7,948 bases of DNA from Acidimicrobiales bacterium (GCA_017883125.1 JADGOD010000260.1:1-7948), one strand, 5' to 3'; shown: positions 1 to 5,746, counted from the first letter of the stretch. Numbers and translations are program-made. The notes: generated by a model not told the origin, from the sequence alone.

Positions 1-51
1 CGGGCCGATGGGCTTCATCAGGGCGACCGACTCGGTCATGGCGAGCTGCAT
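1..51 (-). CDS. 5' end of an unidentified gene (partial)
   Basis: Reading leftwards from an ATG at 51-49 gives 17 codons to the window edge (MQLAMTESVALMKPIGP). Every one ends in G or C, the pattern of the real genes here, while the codons just upstream (GGT, AGA, AAG) lose it, so coding seems to begin here. A GAGAGG purine tract lies immediately before the ATG, rather too close for it. A second in-frame ATG at 39-37 is the alternative start, about 13 nt from the same tract. The fragment is too short to identify. It is divergent from the surface-protein gene at 310. Confidence 0.45.
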   Translation of the reverse strand, partial: MQLAMTESVALMKPIGP

Positions 52-92
52 ACCTCTCTTTGTGGTGCCATCACTGTATCGGAGGAACTTCG

Positions 93-155
93 ATGATCGA
101 AAGACCTCGGGTCCTCCCTTCCAGGAGAGGGTCTCGGCGGCGAGGCGATCGATGA
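93..155 (+). CDS. Possible 20-residue Arg-rich small ORF
   Basis: A strong Shine-Dalgarno sequence (GGAGGAA, 81-87) sits 5 nt before an ATG at 93, which opens a 20-codon frame ending in TGA at 153-155. The peptide has 8 arginines in 20 residues (MIERPRVLPSRRGSRRRGDR), three of them from AGA/AGG codons, which are rare in GC-rich actinobacteria. It could be a small protein or a leader peptide, or simply a chance ribosome-binding site. Codon use is not clearly coding and no function can be assigned. Confidence 0.18.
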   Translation: MIERPRVLPSRRGSRRRGDR

Positions 156-260
156 GCGGCGAGGCGAGGATGTCCCGACGGCGGATCAGAGGCCACCGCT
201 CGCCGCGTCGTCCCTGATCGAGGGGATAAACCCTTGCATAGCCGGTCGATCCATGAAAGA

Positions 261-290
261 TTGACGACTGTAGAAATGATTTTCTACTCA
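261..290 (+). promoter_or_regulatory. Candidate promoter with internal palindrome for the surface-protein gene
   Basis: A TTGACG -35-like hexamer (261-266) is followed after 16 nt by TCTACT (283-288, 4 of 6 matches to TATAAT). Between them lies a perfect 7-bp inverted repeat, GTAGAAA (270-276), TGAT, TTTCTAC (281-287), which could be an operator. ACGACT also occurs on both sides (264-269 and 294-299). The A/T-rich stretch is unusual for this window. Predicted transcription would start around 295, giving a leader of about 15 nt that contains GGAGG. Confidence 0.35.
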
Positions 291-309
291 TGAACGACTC
301 GGAGGCGAG

Positions 310-1662
310 ATGTCCTTTACCCAACGACCACGCAGGAGCGCCGCTCGCGGCGCCAAGATGACGGTCGCTGCGACGCTCGCCTTCGCAGGCGGCGGCGGGG
401 CCATGCTCGCCCTCGAGACCGCCCAGGGCGCAGGAGCCGCGACGACCTCGTCGACGGACTTCATCATCCCTGCTGGCGTCGAGGTGGTCCAGACGGTCGC
501 CGTGGGCGCCCACGGCGGATCTGCCGATGGCGGCGGCACGGGCGGATTGGGCTGCGCGGTGACCGGGTCCATCCCGGTGACCGCCGGCGATCACATCTTC
601 AGTGCCGTCGGCACCGCCGGTGGCTCCTCCGGGACCCCGACCCCAGGAGCCGGGGGCTCCGGCATCGGCCCAGACGGGATCGGTGGCGACGGTGGGACAT
701 CCACGAGCATCGCCGGTGCCGGTGGCGGTGGCATCTCGCTGATGTTTGACGTAAGTTCCAGCCTCTCAGGCTTCCCCGGTGTCATCGCTGCCGGCGGTGG
801 TGGTGCGGGTGCTGACACCGGGGCCGACGGCGGCTCCGCGTGCAACTCGTTCACCGGAGCGGGCGGCGACGGCGTCGGTGGGAGCGAGGACCCCAACTCG
901 GGGGGCCTCGGTGCGACGACCACAAGCGTCGGTGGTGCTGGCGGGACCGGGGTCAGCAACGGTGGTGACGGGAACTCCTTCACCGGCAGCGACGGCCACG
1001 GCGGCACCGGTGGCGGGAACGCCAGCGCCAACAACGGCGGCGGCGGCGGCGGTGGTGGCGCATCGGGCGGCGGCGGCGGCGCAAGCCAGTCGAGTGCTGG
1101 GAGCGGCGGCGGCGGCGCAGGGCTGTCCTTCGGCTACCAGGCCGCCACGTTGGCCGTGCCCCAGTTCTCCTGGACGACCGACGCCCCGAGCATCGCGATC
1201 AACTACATCGACATCTCGGCGACCAGCCTCATCGACGCCAAGGTCGGCACGGCGTACTCCGCGGCGATGAGCGCCACCTTCGGTGCCAGCACCCCGGTGA
1301 CCGGCACCCATGCGGTGTGGTCGGTCTCACCGGCGCTTCCCGCAGGGCTCTCGATGGACCCCCGCACCGGGGCGATCACCGGGACGCCGACCGCTGGGTC
1401 GGCCGCCACCAGCTACAAGGTGACCGCACAGTGGCTGGTCCCGGTGCCCGTCTTCGACGCATCGGTCCTGGGTGCCGGTCAGGCGACGGCGGACATCGCC
1501 GCTCAGAGCTCGGTGTCCCTCTCGCTGACGGTGGCCGCCCCGGCCGCCCCGGCGGTCCTGGCGGCCACCGGATTCAACGGTGAGCTGGTCGTTGGAGCCG
1601 CTCTGCTCCTCATCGGGGTGGGAGCTCCGATGGTGGCTGTGCGCCGGCGCCGCATGCGCTGA
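310..1662 (+). CDS. Secreted glycine-rich, Ig-like protein with LAATG cell-wall sorting signal
   Basis: A 450-residue protein probably exported and attached to the cell wall. Residues 1-45 look like a signal peptide: an Arg/Lys-rich start, a hydrophobic core, and a likely cleavage near GAGAA (41-44). Residues 50-275 are glycine-rich, beginning with a beta-like segment (FIIPAGVEVV, 51-60) and dominated by GGGG runs, resembling bacterial glycine-rich domains of the Gly_rich/ALK-GR type. C82 and C178 are its only evident cysteines. Residues about 302-409 resemble a He_PIG-type Ig-like domain, with PALPAGLSMDPRTGAITGTP (341-360) as the signature. The C-terminus has the classic sorting layout: LAATG (417-421), a hydrophobic segment (about 426-444) and an RRRRMR tail. 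LAxTG is the motif of class E sortases; none is in the window. GGAGG (301-305) precedes the ATG by 4 nt. Role unknown: adhesion or surface layer is inference. Confidence 0.85.
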   Translation: MSFTQRPRRSAARGAKMTVAATLAFAGGGGAMLALETAQGAGAATTSSTDFIIPAGVEVVQTVAVGAHGGSADGGGTGGLGCAVTGSIPVTAGDHIFSAVGTAGGSSGTPTPGAGGSGIGPDGIGGDGGTSTSIAGAGGGGISLMFDVSSSLSGFPGVIAAGGGGAGADTGADGGSACNSFTGAGGDGVGGSEDPNSGGLGATTTSVGGAGGTGVSNGGDGNSFTGSDGHGGTGGGNASANNGGGGGGGGASGGGGGASQSSAGSGGGGAGLSFGYQAATLAVPQFSWTTDAPSIAINYIDISATSLIDAKVGTAYSAAMSATFGASTPVTGTHAVWSVSPALPAGLSMDPRTGAITGTPTAGSAATSYKVTAQWLVPVPVFDASVLGAGQATADIAAQSSVSLSLTVAAPAAPAVLAATGFNGELVVGAALLLIGVGAPMVAVRRRRMR

Positions 1663-1687
1663 GCGCAGCGCCTCAGGCCGAGAATCT

Positions 1688-1721
1688 GACGATGCCGGGT
1701 GAGCGATCACCCGGCATCGTC
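1688..1721 (+). terminator. Strong GNRA-loop hairpin after the surface-protein gene
   Basis: A perfect 15-bp stem (GACGATGCCGGGTGA at 1688-1702 with TCACCCGGCATCGTC at 1707-1721) closes on a GCGA tetraloop, 25 nt after the stop codon. No T-tract follows, as is common for actinobacterial terminators. The symmetric stem could also stop transcripts arriving from the minus-strand amidohydrolase. Confidence 0.75.
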
Positions 1722-1740
1722 GCGTCCACCCACCGGACGC

Positions 1741-1786
1741 CGGCGAGAGCGCCCGTGCTCCCCTGAGGGCGAGGGCTCTCTCGCCG
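1741..1786 (-). terminator. Possible terminator hairpin downstream of the amidohydrolase
   Basis: Outer arms CGGCGAGAG (1741-1749) and CTCTCGCCG (1778-1786) pair perfectly. The stem continues inward as CGCCC (1750-1754) with GGGCG (1767-1771), leaving a 6-nt bulge and a 12-nt loop. It lies about 65 nt beyond the stop of the minus-strand gene in the convergent gap. The rest of the gap (1722-1740 and 1787-1850) shows nothing clear. Confidence 0.35.
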
Positions 1787-1850
1787 TAGCCATAGGCGGC
1801 GTCTCGAGCGGCGTTCGATCCTCTCGCCGCCGCTGGAGGTCTGAGGGCGC

Positions 1851-2624
1851 TCAGCCGAGGGCGAGCGTGCGCAGGTTCTCCCTCATGATCAAGCGCTGCT
1901 GATCGGGGGTGAACATCGCCAGATCGTCGATGTACGACGCGGGATCCGCGTAGCCCTCGGGGTGCGGCCAGTCCGAGCCGTAGATGATGTTCTCGATCGG
2001 GATGTGCTGGACGATCTCGAGGAGGTCGTCCTCGTAGAAGGGCATGACCCAGACGTGGTTGATGAACGACTGGACCGGTTCGGACCCGAAGGTCTGCGGG
2101 GCCTTGCCGTAGGCGATCTTGAGGCGACGCATCAGCGGGGGGACCCATCCGGCGCCGAGCTCGAGCACGGCCACCTTGAGCGCGGGGTGGCGGTCGAAGA
2201 CGCCGTGGCAGATCATCGCCGCCATGGTGTCGTAGACGGTGCGCTCGGTGTGGATGCCCATGACCTCGGCCAGGGACGAGGGCTTGTGCCCGATCCACGT
2301 GCCCGACTCCCCCCAGGCCTCGAGGTAGTTGCCGTAGGGGGTGTCTGCGGCGTGCATGCCGATGATGACGCCGGCCTCGGCGGCACGGGCCCAGAACCGG
2401 TCGTAGACCGGGTCGCCGAGCGACCGGCGGACCGCAGGGGTCCGGACCGGAGCCGGGCGCATCCCGATGACCTTGCAGCCCTGGGCGATCAGCGTCTCGA
2501 GCTCCGCCTCGGCCCCGGCGGGGTCGATCATCGAGACCACCCCGGTGACCAGCACCCGGTCCTCGACGTTCCAGCTCCACTCCTCGTGGGTCCAGCGGTT
2601 CAGCGCCCGCACGCAGGCCACCAT
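1851..2624 (-). CDS. Amidohydrolase_2 family protein, C-terminal part (split gene)
   Basis: The 257-residue C-terminal two thirds of an Amidohydrolase_2 (PF04909, ACMSD-like TIM-barrel) metal-dependent hydrolase or decarboxylase. Numbered as the joined protein, visible family elements are the barrel histidine in GMHAAD (H236), CHGVFDRHPALK (285-296, H285) leading into LELGAGW (E300), and the metal-binding aspartate in YGSDWPHPEG (D363). The frame is continuous with the upstream part across a single TAG at 2642-2640: five codons (EDPGA) separate that stop from the ATG at 2624. AGGAGG lies 11 nt before this ATG, so independent initiation or reinitiation is possible. Without the N-terminal metal-binding segment this piece alone should not form a complete active site. 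Substrate unknown; relatives act on aromatic or heterocyclic acids and esters. Confidence 0.75.
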   Translation of the reverse strand: MVACVRALNRWTHEEWSWNVEDRVLVTGVVSMIDPAGAEAELETLIAQGCKVIGMRPAPVRTPAVRRSLGDPVYDRFWARAAEAGVIIGMHAADTPYGNYLEAWGESGTWIGHKPSSLAEVMGIHTERTVYDTMAAMICHGVFDRHPALKVAVLELGAGWVPPLMRRLKIAYGKAPQTFGSEPVQSFINHVWVMPFYEDDLLEIVQHIPIENIIYGSDWPHPEGYADPASYIDDLAMFTPDQQRLIMRENLRTLALG

Positions 2625-2635
2625 GGCGCCCGGGT

Positions 2636-2642
2636 CCTCCTA
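2636..2642 (-). other. In-frame amber codon overlapping a perfect Shine-Dalgarno sequence
   Basis: On the minus strand the sequence reads TAGGAGG: the TAG (2642-2640) ends the 139-codon N-terminal part, and its last two bases begin AGGAGG (2641-2636). An ATG follows 11 nt later at 2624 in the same frame. Reading frame and family similarity are unbroken on both sides, so there is one nonsense codon and no frameshift. Several single-base changes (for example from CAG, AAG or GAG) would have created it while leaving AGGAGG intact. Confidence 0.85.
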
Positions 2643-3059
2643 GAGCATCTCCTCGAGCCCGAGCGCCAGGGTGGGGAGCATGATGCACAGGTCGACGCCC
2701 TGCTCGTCGAGGACCTTCATGCGCGGCTCGCGGTAGCGGAAGGACTCCTCGAGGTGGATCTGCGGGCCGACGAGCTCCTTGAGGCTCTTGCCCTCGGGGT
2801 TGTGGCCCTTGAAGTACTCGACCATCGACCCTGGAGGGGCGACCGGGTCGTAGGTGGGGTTCGGGATCAGCTTGAAGAGCTTGTCGTTGAGCAGCAGCAT
2901 CTTGCGACCGTCGACGTCCACCCACCGGAAGGAGTGGCGGTACGCCGGGTCGAGGTACCTGGTGATCGAGTCGGGTGCTTCGTAGAAGTGCTGGTCGGCA
3001 TCGGAGATGCCGTACCCGAGCCGCTCGTTGACGATCAGCTTCTCCGGTGCAATGGTCAT
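2640..3059 (-). CDS. Amidohydrolase_2 family protein, N-terminal part (split gene)
   Basis: The 139-residue N-terminal third of the same hydrolase. It starts at ATG 3059-3057, ten nt after AAGGAG (3075-3070 on this strand). It carries the first metal-binding strand in the variant form ISDADQHFYE (18-27, with D20, D22, H24 and E27), the form I associate with actinobacterial members in place of the usual HxH. A helical region follows, then GVDLCIMLPTLALGLEEML, where the frame meets TAG. Joined to the downstream part it gives 402 codons, close to a full-length family member. It is therefore a disrupted or split gene, not a naturally short protein. The F420 oxidoreductase lies upstream on the same strand, 125 nt away, with a large palindrome between them; they may share a pathway. 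Confidence 0.78.
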   Translation of the reverse strand: MTIAPEKLIVNERLGYGISDADQHFYEAPDSITRYLDPAYRHSFRWVDVDGRKMLLLNDKLFKLIPNPTYDPVAPPGSMVEYFKGHNPEGKSLKELVGPQIHLEESFRYREPRMKVLDEQGVDLCIMLPTLALGLEEML

Positions 3060-3103
3060 CGCTCTGGGGCTCCTTGACTCAGCCGACCACGCGCACGCTT
3101 GGC

Positions 3104-3128
3104 CGCAACCCTTATCGTAAGGGTTGCG
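3104..3128 (-). promoter_or_regulatory. Perfect 25-nt palindrome upstream of the amidohydrolase
   Basis: Arms CGCAACCCTTA (3104-3114) and TAAGGGTTGCG (3118-3128) are perfectly complementary around TCG. On the minus strand the centre reads TACGAT, a possible -10 element (TANNNT), though I see no convincing -35. The position, 45 nt before the ATG, suits an operator overlapping a promoter. It could instead be a terminator for the LLM oxidoreductase, but it lies 57 nt past that gene's stop and has no T-tract. Confidence 0.5.
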
Positions 3129-3156
3129 AGAAGGGATCGACTAGGGCCGAAGGTCC

Positions 3157-3175
3157 CGAGCTGCCATCGAGCTCG
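3157..3175 (-). terminator. Weak hairpin after the LLM oxidoreductase
   Basis: CGAGCT (3157-3162) and AGCTCG (3170-3175) can pair around a 7-nt loop, starting about 10 nt beyond the stop codon of the minus-strand oxidoreductase. The stem is short, so if the two minus-strand genes are cotranscribed it would probably not block readthrough. Confidence 0.2.
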
Positions 3176-3184
3176 AATCGCCCC

Positions 3185-4081
3185 TCAAGCGGTGATGAAG
3201 GTCTCGGCGAAGCGCTGGATCCACTCGGTCGGCCCCGGGTCGGGTGACCATGGCGGGCCGACGTTGATCCACTTGGCGCCGAGCTCGGCGAGCTGGCCGA
3301 TCCCGTCGCGGTGGCGCTCGACGTCCTTGTCGAACTCCTCGACGCCGTCGGCGTGGTAGCCGATCACCAGATCGAGCGAGTCGTAGCGGTCGCCGGCGTA
3401 CTCCTTCAGGACCCCGAGGCGCTCGATGATGGCCTCGATCGAGTCCACCGGCGTCGTCCGGGCGGTGGCGGCCACCGTGGCCGAGCCGGTCATCGGCATC
3501 CAGCCGGACGCGTACTTCGCCGCTCGCCGCAGCGCGGCGTTGGAGTTCCCGCCCATCCAGATCGGGATGTCGCCCTTGGGGGCGGGACGGGCGATGACGT
3601 TGCGGGCGTTGAAGTGCCGACCCTCGTAGCTGAAGGCCTCGCCGCTCCAGTGGAGCTTCAAGACCTCGAGGGACTCCTCGAGGAGGGCGTTGCGCTCCTC
3701 GAAGTCGACCCCGAGGGCGAAGAACTCGCTCTTGAGGTAGCCCGCACCTGCTCCCATGATGAAGCGGTTCTCAGAGATCATCGACAGCGTCGCCGCGGCC
3801 TTGGCCAGCAGCATCGGGTTCCGGTACGGGACGACGGTCAGGAACGTGAGCAGCTTGAGCTCGGTGGTGACCGCGGCCGCAGCGGCCAGGCCGACGAAGG
3901 GATCGATGCTCTGGTGGCCACCGGTGTTGAGCCACGACTGGCTGGGGGCGGGGTGCTCGGTGAAGGCGAGCCCGCCCCAGCCGGCGCGCTCGGCGGCCAC
4001 GGCGATGTCGGTGACGCTCCCGGCGTCGAGGAGGTCGACCTCGGTCCCCTGGGCTTCGGGGTACTGCAGCATGAATCGCAT
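3185..4081 (-). CDS. F420-dependent LLM class oxidoreductase
   Basis: A luciferase-like monooxygenase-fold (PF00296) flavin/F420 oxidoreductase of 298 residues, most like the TIGR03619 (Rv2161c-type) subfamily that is expected to use coenzyme F420. Landmarks: strand 1 MRFMLQYPEA; AFTEHPAPS (39-47); the stretch YRNPMLLAKAAATLSMISEN (86-105); GAGAGYLKSEFFALGVDFEE (110-129); EGRHFN (153-158); and PIWMGGNSNAALRRAAKYAS (173-192), the phosphate-binding region. Length is normal for the family. I chose ATG 4081-4079 because AGGAAG (4096-4091) is 9 nt upstream; a GTG at 4090 would overlap that SD. The gene is divergent from the crotonase and upstream of the amidohydrolase on the same strand, suggesting a catabolic role. 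The substrate cannot be read from sequence. Confidence 0.92.
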   Translation of the reverse strand: MRFMLQYPEAQGTEVDLLDAGSVTDIAVAAERAGWGGLAFTEHPAPSQSWLNTGGHQSIDPFVGLAAAAAVTTELKLLTFLTVVPYRNPMLLAKAAATLSMISENRFIMGAGAGYLKSEFFALGVDFEERNALLEESLEVLKLHWSGEAFSYEGRHFNARNVIARPAPKGDIPIWMGGNSNAALRRAAKYASGWMPMTGSATVAATARTTPVDSIEAIIERLGVLKEYAGDRYDSLDLVIGYHADGVEEFDKDVERHRDGIGQLAELGAKWINVGPPWSPDPGPTEWIQRFAETFITA

Positions 4082-4096
4082 CACGGCCACCTTCCT

Positions 4097-4117
4097 GACG
4101 CAGGGGTCCCCTGTGTC
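4097..4117 (-). promoter_or_regulatory. 21-bp near-perfect palindrome just upstream of the LLM oxidoreductase SD
   Basis: GACGCAGGGG (4097-4106) and CCCCTGTGTC (4108-4117) form an inverted repeat around a single T with one mismatch in ten pairs. It ends directly at the Shine-Dalgarno sequence (4096-4091). Its outer half-site, GACGCA, recurs elsewhere in this intergenic region. An operator within the leader of the minus-strand gene is the simplest reading. Confidence 0.45.
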
Positions 4118-4158
4118 GCTCGAGAACGCTCACCTCGGCGGGACATCTGGCCCCCCAG

Positions 4159-4195
4159 GTGGGCCCGGGACGCACTGCGTCCGGGATCTGCCCAC
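4159..4195. promoter_or_regulatory. Compound palindrome in the divergent intergenic region (candidate operator)
   Basis: The core GGACGCA (4168-4174), C, TGCGTCC (4176-4182) is a perfect inverted repeat. It is flanked by a second matched pair, GTGGGC (4159-4164) and GCCCAC (4190-4195), with GGG/CCC runs in between giving an imperfect extension. It covers the predicted start of transcription of the minus-strand promoter at 4194-4221, where a bound repressor would block RNA polymerase. Confidence 0.45.
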
Positions 4196-4221
4196 ACTAC
4201 GGGAAGAGAGCGTGATCGCAA
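4194..4221 (-). promoter_or_regulatory. Candidate promoter for the LLM oxidoreductase
   Basis: On the minus strand TTGCGA (4221-4216) is followed after 16 nt by TAGTGT (4199-4194), which fits the TANNNT actinobacterial -10 pattern. Transcription would begin near 4187, giving a leader of about 105 nt holding both palindromes. This is a motif match only. Confidence 0.35.
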
Positions 4222-4300
4222 GGAGCCCGCCGACGCACGTCTGTCCGCTCTGGTCCTGGCATCGCCTCGATGCGGAGAGGAACCGACGCATCCGCCGTAA

Positions 4301-4330
4301 TGGTTTCGGTAGGGTGCTCTGGGCCATACT
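4301..4330 (+). promoter_or_regulatory. Possible promoter for the crotonase
   Basis: Two weak -10 candidates are present: TAGGGT (4310-4315, TANNNT) and CATACT (4325-4330, with TGGTTT at 4301-4306 eighteen nt upstream). TCGGTAGGGTG here resembles TCGGTAGCGTG at 5755-5765 ahead of the nuclease gene, so the TAGSGT form may be the local -10 style. Neither can be chosen with confidence. Confidence 0.25.
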
Positions 4331-4380
4331 GAGGCCTCGAAGGACCGACCCGTGCAGATCACTGAATGGAGCAACCTCCC

Positions 4381-5157
4381 ATGCCGTACCAGGACACCCC
4401 AGAGCTCATCATCGAGCGTGATGGACCGGTGGCCATCGTCACCATGAACAACCCCGACATGCTCAATGCCTTCAGCGACGAGATGCACGTCGGCATGCAG
4501 GAGATCTGGAACCACCTGGCCCTCGACCGCTCGGTCCGCTCCATCGTGCTGACCGGCCAGGGCCGCGCCTTCTCCGCTGGAGGCAACATCCCCGGCTTCA
4601 TCCGCTCCTATGAGTCCATCGACCACCGGCGCGAGCAGATGCGCGGCGCCCAGCGCCTCCAGAACGCGATGCTCGAGTGCCCCAAGCCCATGATCGCCGC
4701 GGTGAACGGCCCGGCGGTCGGCCTCGGCTGCAGCGTGGCGATCGGGTGCGACGTGGTCTTCATCGCCGAGTCGGCGTGGATGGCCGACACCCACGTGAGC
4801 ATCGGCCTGGTCGCCGGTGACGGGGGCGCCGTGACCTGGCCGCTCATGATGAGCATCTTGAAGGCCAAGTACTACCTGCTCACCGGAGACCGGATCTCCT
4901 CGGCGGAGTGCGTCGAGATCGGGCTCGCCACCAAGGCCGTGGCCGACGACAACCTGATGGAGGAGTCCGTCGCCCTGGCGCACCGCCTCGCCAGCCAGCC
5001 CCAGCAGGCCATCGAGGAGACCAAGCGTGCGGTCAACCTCCACATCCAGGCTGCCGTCCAGCTGGTCGCACCGTTCGCCTGTGCGGCGGAGCAGGAGTCG
5101 TTCTCGACCGAAGACATCAAGAAGACGATCGAGGGATTCAAAGCAAAGGGCGCATAG
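4381..5157 (+). CDS. Enoyl-CoA hydratase/isomerase (crotonase) family protein with altered catalytic residues
   Basis: A full-length crotonase-fold (PF00378) acyl-CoA enzyme of 258 residues, expected to be cytosolic. The oxyanion-hole elements are present: FSAGGNI (64-70) and GPAVGLGCS (110-118). The usual general acid/base glutamates are not. Aligning with rat hydratase, Glu144 (GGGCE) becomes Ser118 and Glu164 (QPE) becomes His138. The segment ADTHVSIGLVAGDGGAVTWP (135-154) belongs to a crotonase variant I recognise from actinobacteria, and it supplies D136 and D147 as other acidic candidates. It may therefore be an isomerase, hydrolase or other crotonase instead of a classical hydratase. 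I chose ATG 4381 because GGAG (4368-4371) is 9 nt upstream; ATG 4366 lacks an SD. The gene is divergent from the F420 oxidoreductase, and the shared region suggests coregulation. Confidence 0.9.
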   Translation: MPYQDTPELIIERDGPVAIVTMNNPDMLNAFSDEMHVGMQEIWNHLALDRSVRSIVLTGQGRAFSAGGNIPGFIRSYESIDHRREQMRGAQRLQNAMLECPKPMIAAVNGPAVGLGCSVAIGCDVVFIAESAWMADTHVSIGLVAGDGGAVTWPLMMSILKAKYYLLTGDRISSAECVEIGLATKAVADDNLMEESVALAHRLASQPQQAIEETKRAVNLHIQAAVQLVAPFACAAEQESFSTEDIKKTIEGFKAKGA

Positions 5158-5173
5158 GGCCGCTGACGGAGCT

Positions 5174-5215
5174 CAGCTCCCCGCCGGGCACCTCGGGTGG
5201 CCCGGCGGGGAGCTG
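5174..5215 (+). terminator. 16-bp GC-rich hairpin after the crotonase
   Basis: The left arm AGCTCCCCGCCGGGC (5175-5189) and right arm GCCCGGCGGGGAGCT (5200-5214) are perfect complements; the C5174-G5215 pair extends the stem to 16 bp around a 10-nt loop. It begins 17 nt after the crotonase stop codon and lacks a T-tract. It probably ends the crotonase transcript or limits readthrough into the cupin gene 40 nt further on. Confidence 0.7.
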
Positions 5216-5254
5216 GCGAGCGCAGAGCCACGACGAGCAACAAGGGGGATGCAG

Positions 5255-5746
5255 GTGAGGGGTGGACCGTCGATCAAGCACTTCGACGACACGCCGTTCA
5301 TGGACGTGATGAGGTTCAGGCTGGCCGACGGGACCACGGCGAGGGTCCGCGAGAAGTGGATCGAGCTGAGCCCGCGCTTCGTGGCCTTCTACAACGAGTG
5401 GGATCCCGGGGCGATGTCGCCCAGGCACGGGCACACCGGCGACCACTCGATCTTCATCCTGGAGGGGTCCATCTCGTGCGCCAACGTCGTCTGCACGGCG
5501 GGCTCGCACATCATGCTCGAGTGGGGCGACACCTTCGGGCCGTGGGTGGCCGGGCCGGAGGGGTGCAAGCTCTACGGCTTCATCGCCGGCGAGGGATCCC
5601 CGTTCTTCGACCTCGAGGGATGGGCGGCGTTCCTCGCCGAGCGCGGCGCGGAGGAGATCCCCGTCCCGACCCCTCCGCTGCCCGTCTGGCTGGCGTCCCG
5701 CGGATCGGTGCTCCCCGGGCCCCTGGAGGGCCCCGACCAGCAGTGA
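5255..5746 (+). CDS. Small single-domain cupin-like protein
   Basis: A 163-residue protein with a recognisable cupin motif 1, GAMSPRHGHTGDHSIFILEG, matching G(X)5HXH. At the usual Glu position it has D or H, so metal binding by His-Gly-His plus the later His is plausible but non-standard. The second half, EWGDTFGPWVAGPEGCKLYGF, matches the second beta-hairpin region in outline (GD, then GPxVAGPxG) but lacks the usual motif 2 histidine. There is no signal peptide or DNA-binding domain. I prefer GTG 5255 because AAGGGGG (5242-5248) is 6 nt upstream; the in-frame ATG at 5249 touches that SD and would add two residues. Its position after the crotonase suggests a link to the same metabolism (isomerase, dioxygenase or ligand sensor), but no function can be assigned. 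Confidence 0.75.
   Translation: MRGGPSIKHFDDTPFMDVMRFRLADGTTARVREKWIELSPRFVAFYNEWDPGAMSPRHGHTGDHSIFILEGSISCANVVCTAGSHIMLEWGDTFGPWVAGPEGCKLYGFIAGEGSPFFDLEGWAAFLAERGAEEIPVPTPPLPVWLASRGSVLPGPLEGPDQQ

Noticed and set aside
8..217. 69-codon plus-strand frame near the left edge
   Set aside because: No Shine-Dalgarno sequence, no GC-ending codon pattern, and it overlaps the minus-strand partial gene, whose codons look genuinely coding.
310..1662. PE-PGRS protein of mycobacteria
   Set aside because: The N-terminal PE domain is absent. The protein has a signal peptide, an Ig-like domain and a sorting tail, so only the glycine richness is shared.
2640..2642. Pyrrolysine insertion at the amber codon
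   Set aside because: No pyl genes or known Pyl-protein context are visible and this family does not use pyrrolysine. Mutation, sequencing error or reinitiation explain it more simply.
1327..2925. 532-codon minus-strand frame across the amidohydrolase stop
   Set aside because: It is the wrong frame of the amidohydrolase region and runs on through the terminators and into the antisense of the surface-protein gene; no frameshift rescue is needed since the amidohydrolase frame continues unchanged past the TAG.
1962..3077. 371-codon plus-strand frame
   Set aside because: It is antisense to the amidohydrolase gene, which carries real family motifs. The frame is rich in Val, Asp, Leu and Arg with no recognisable domain.
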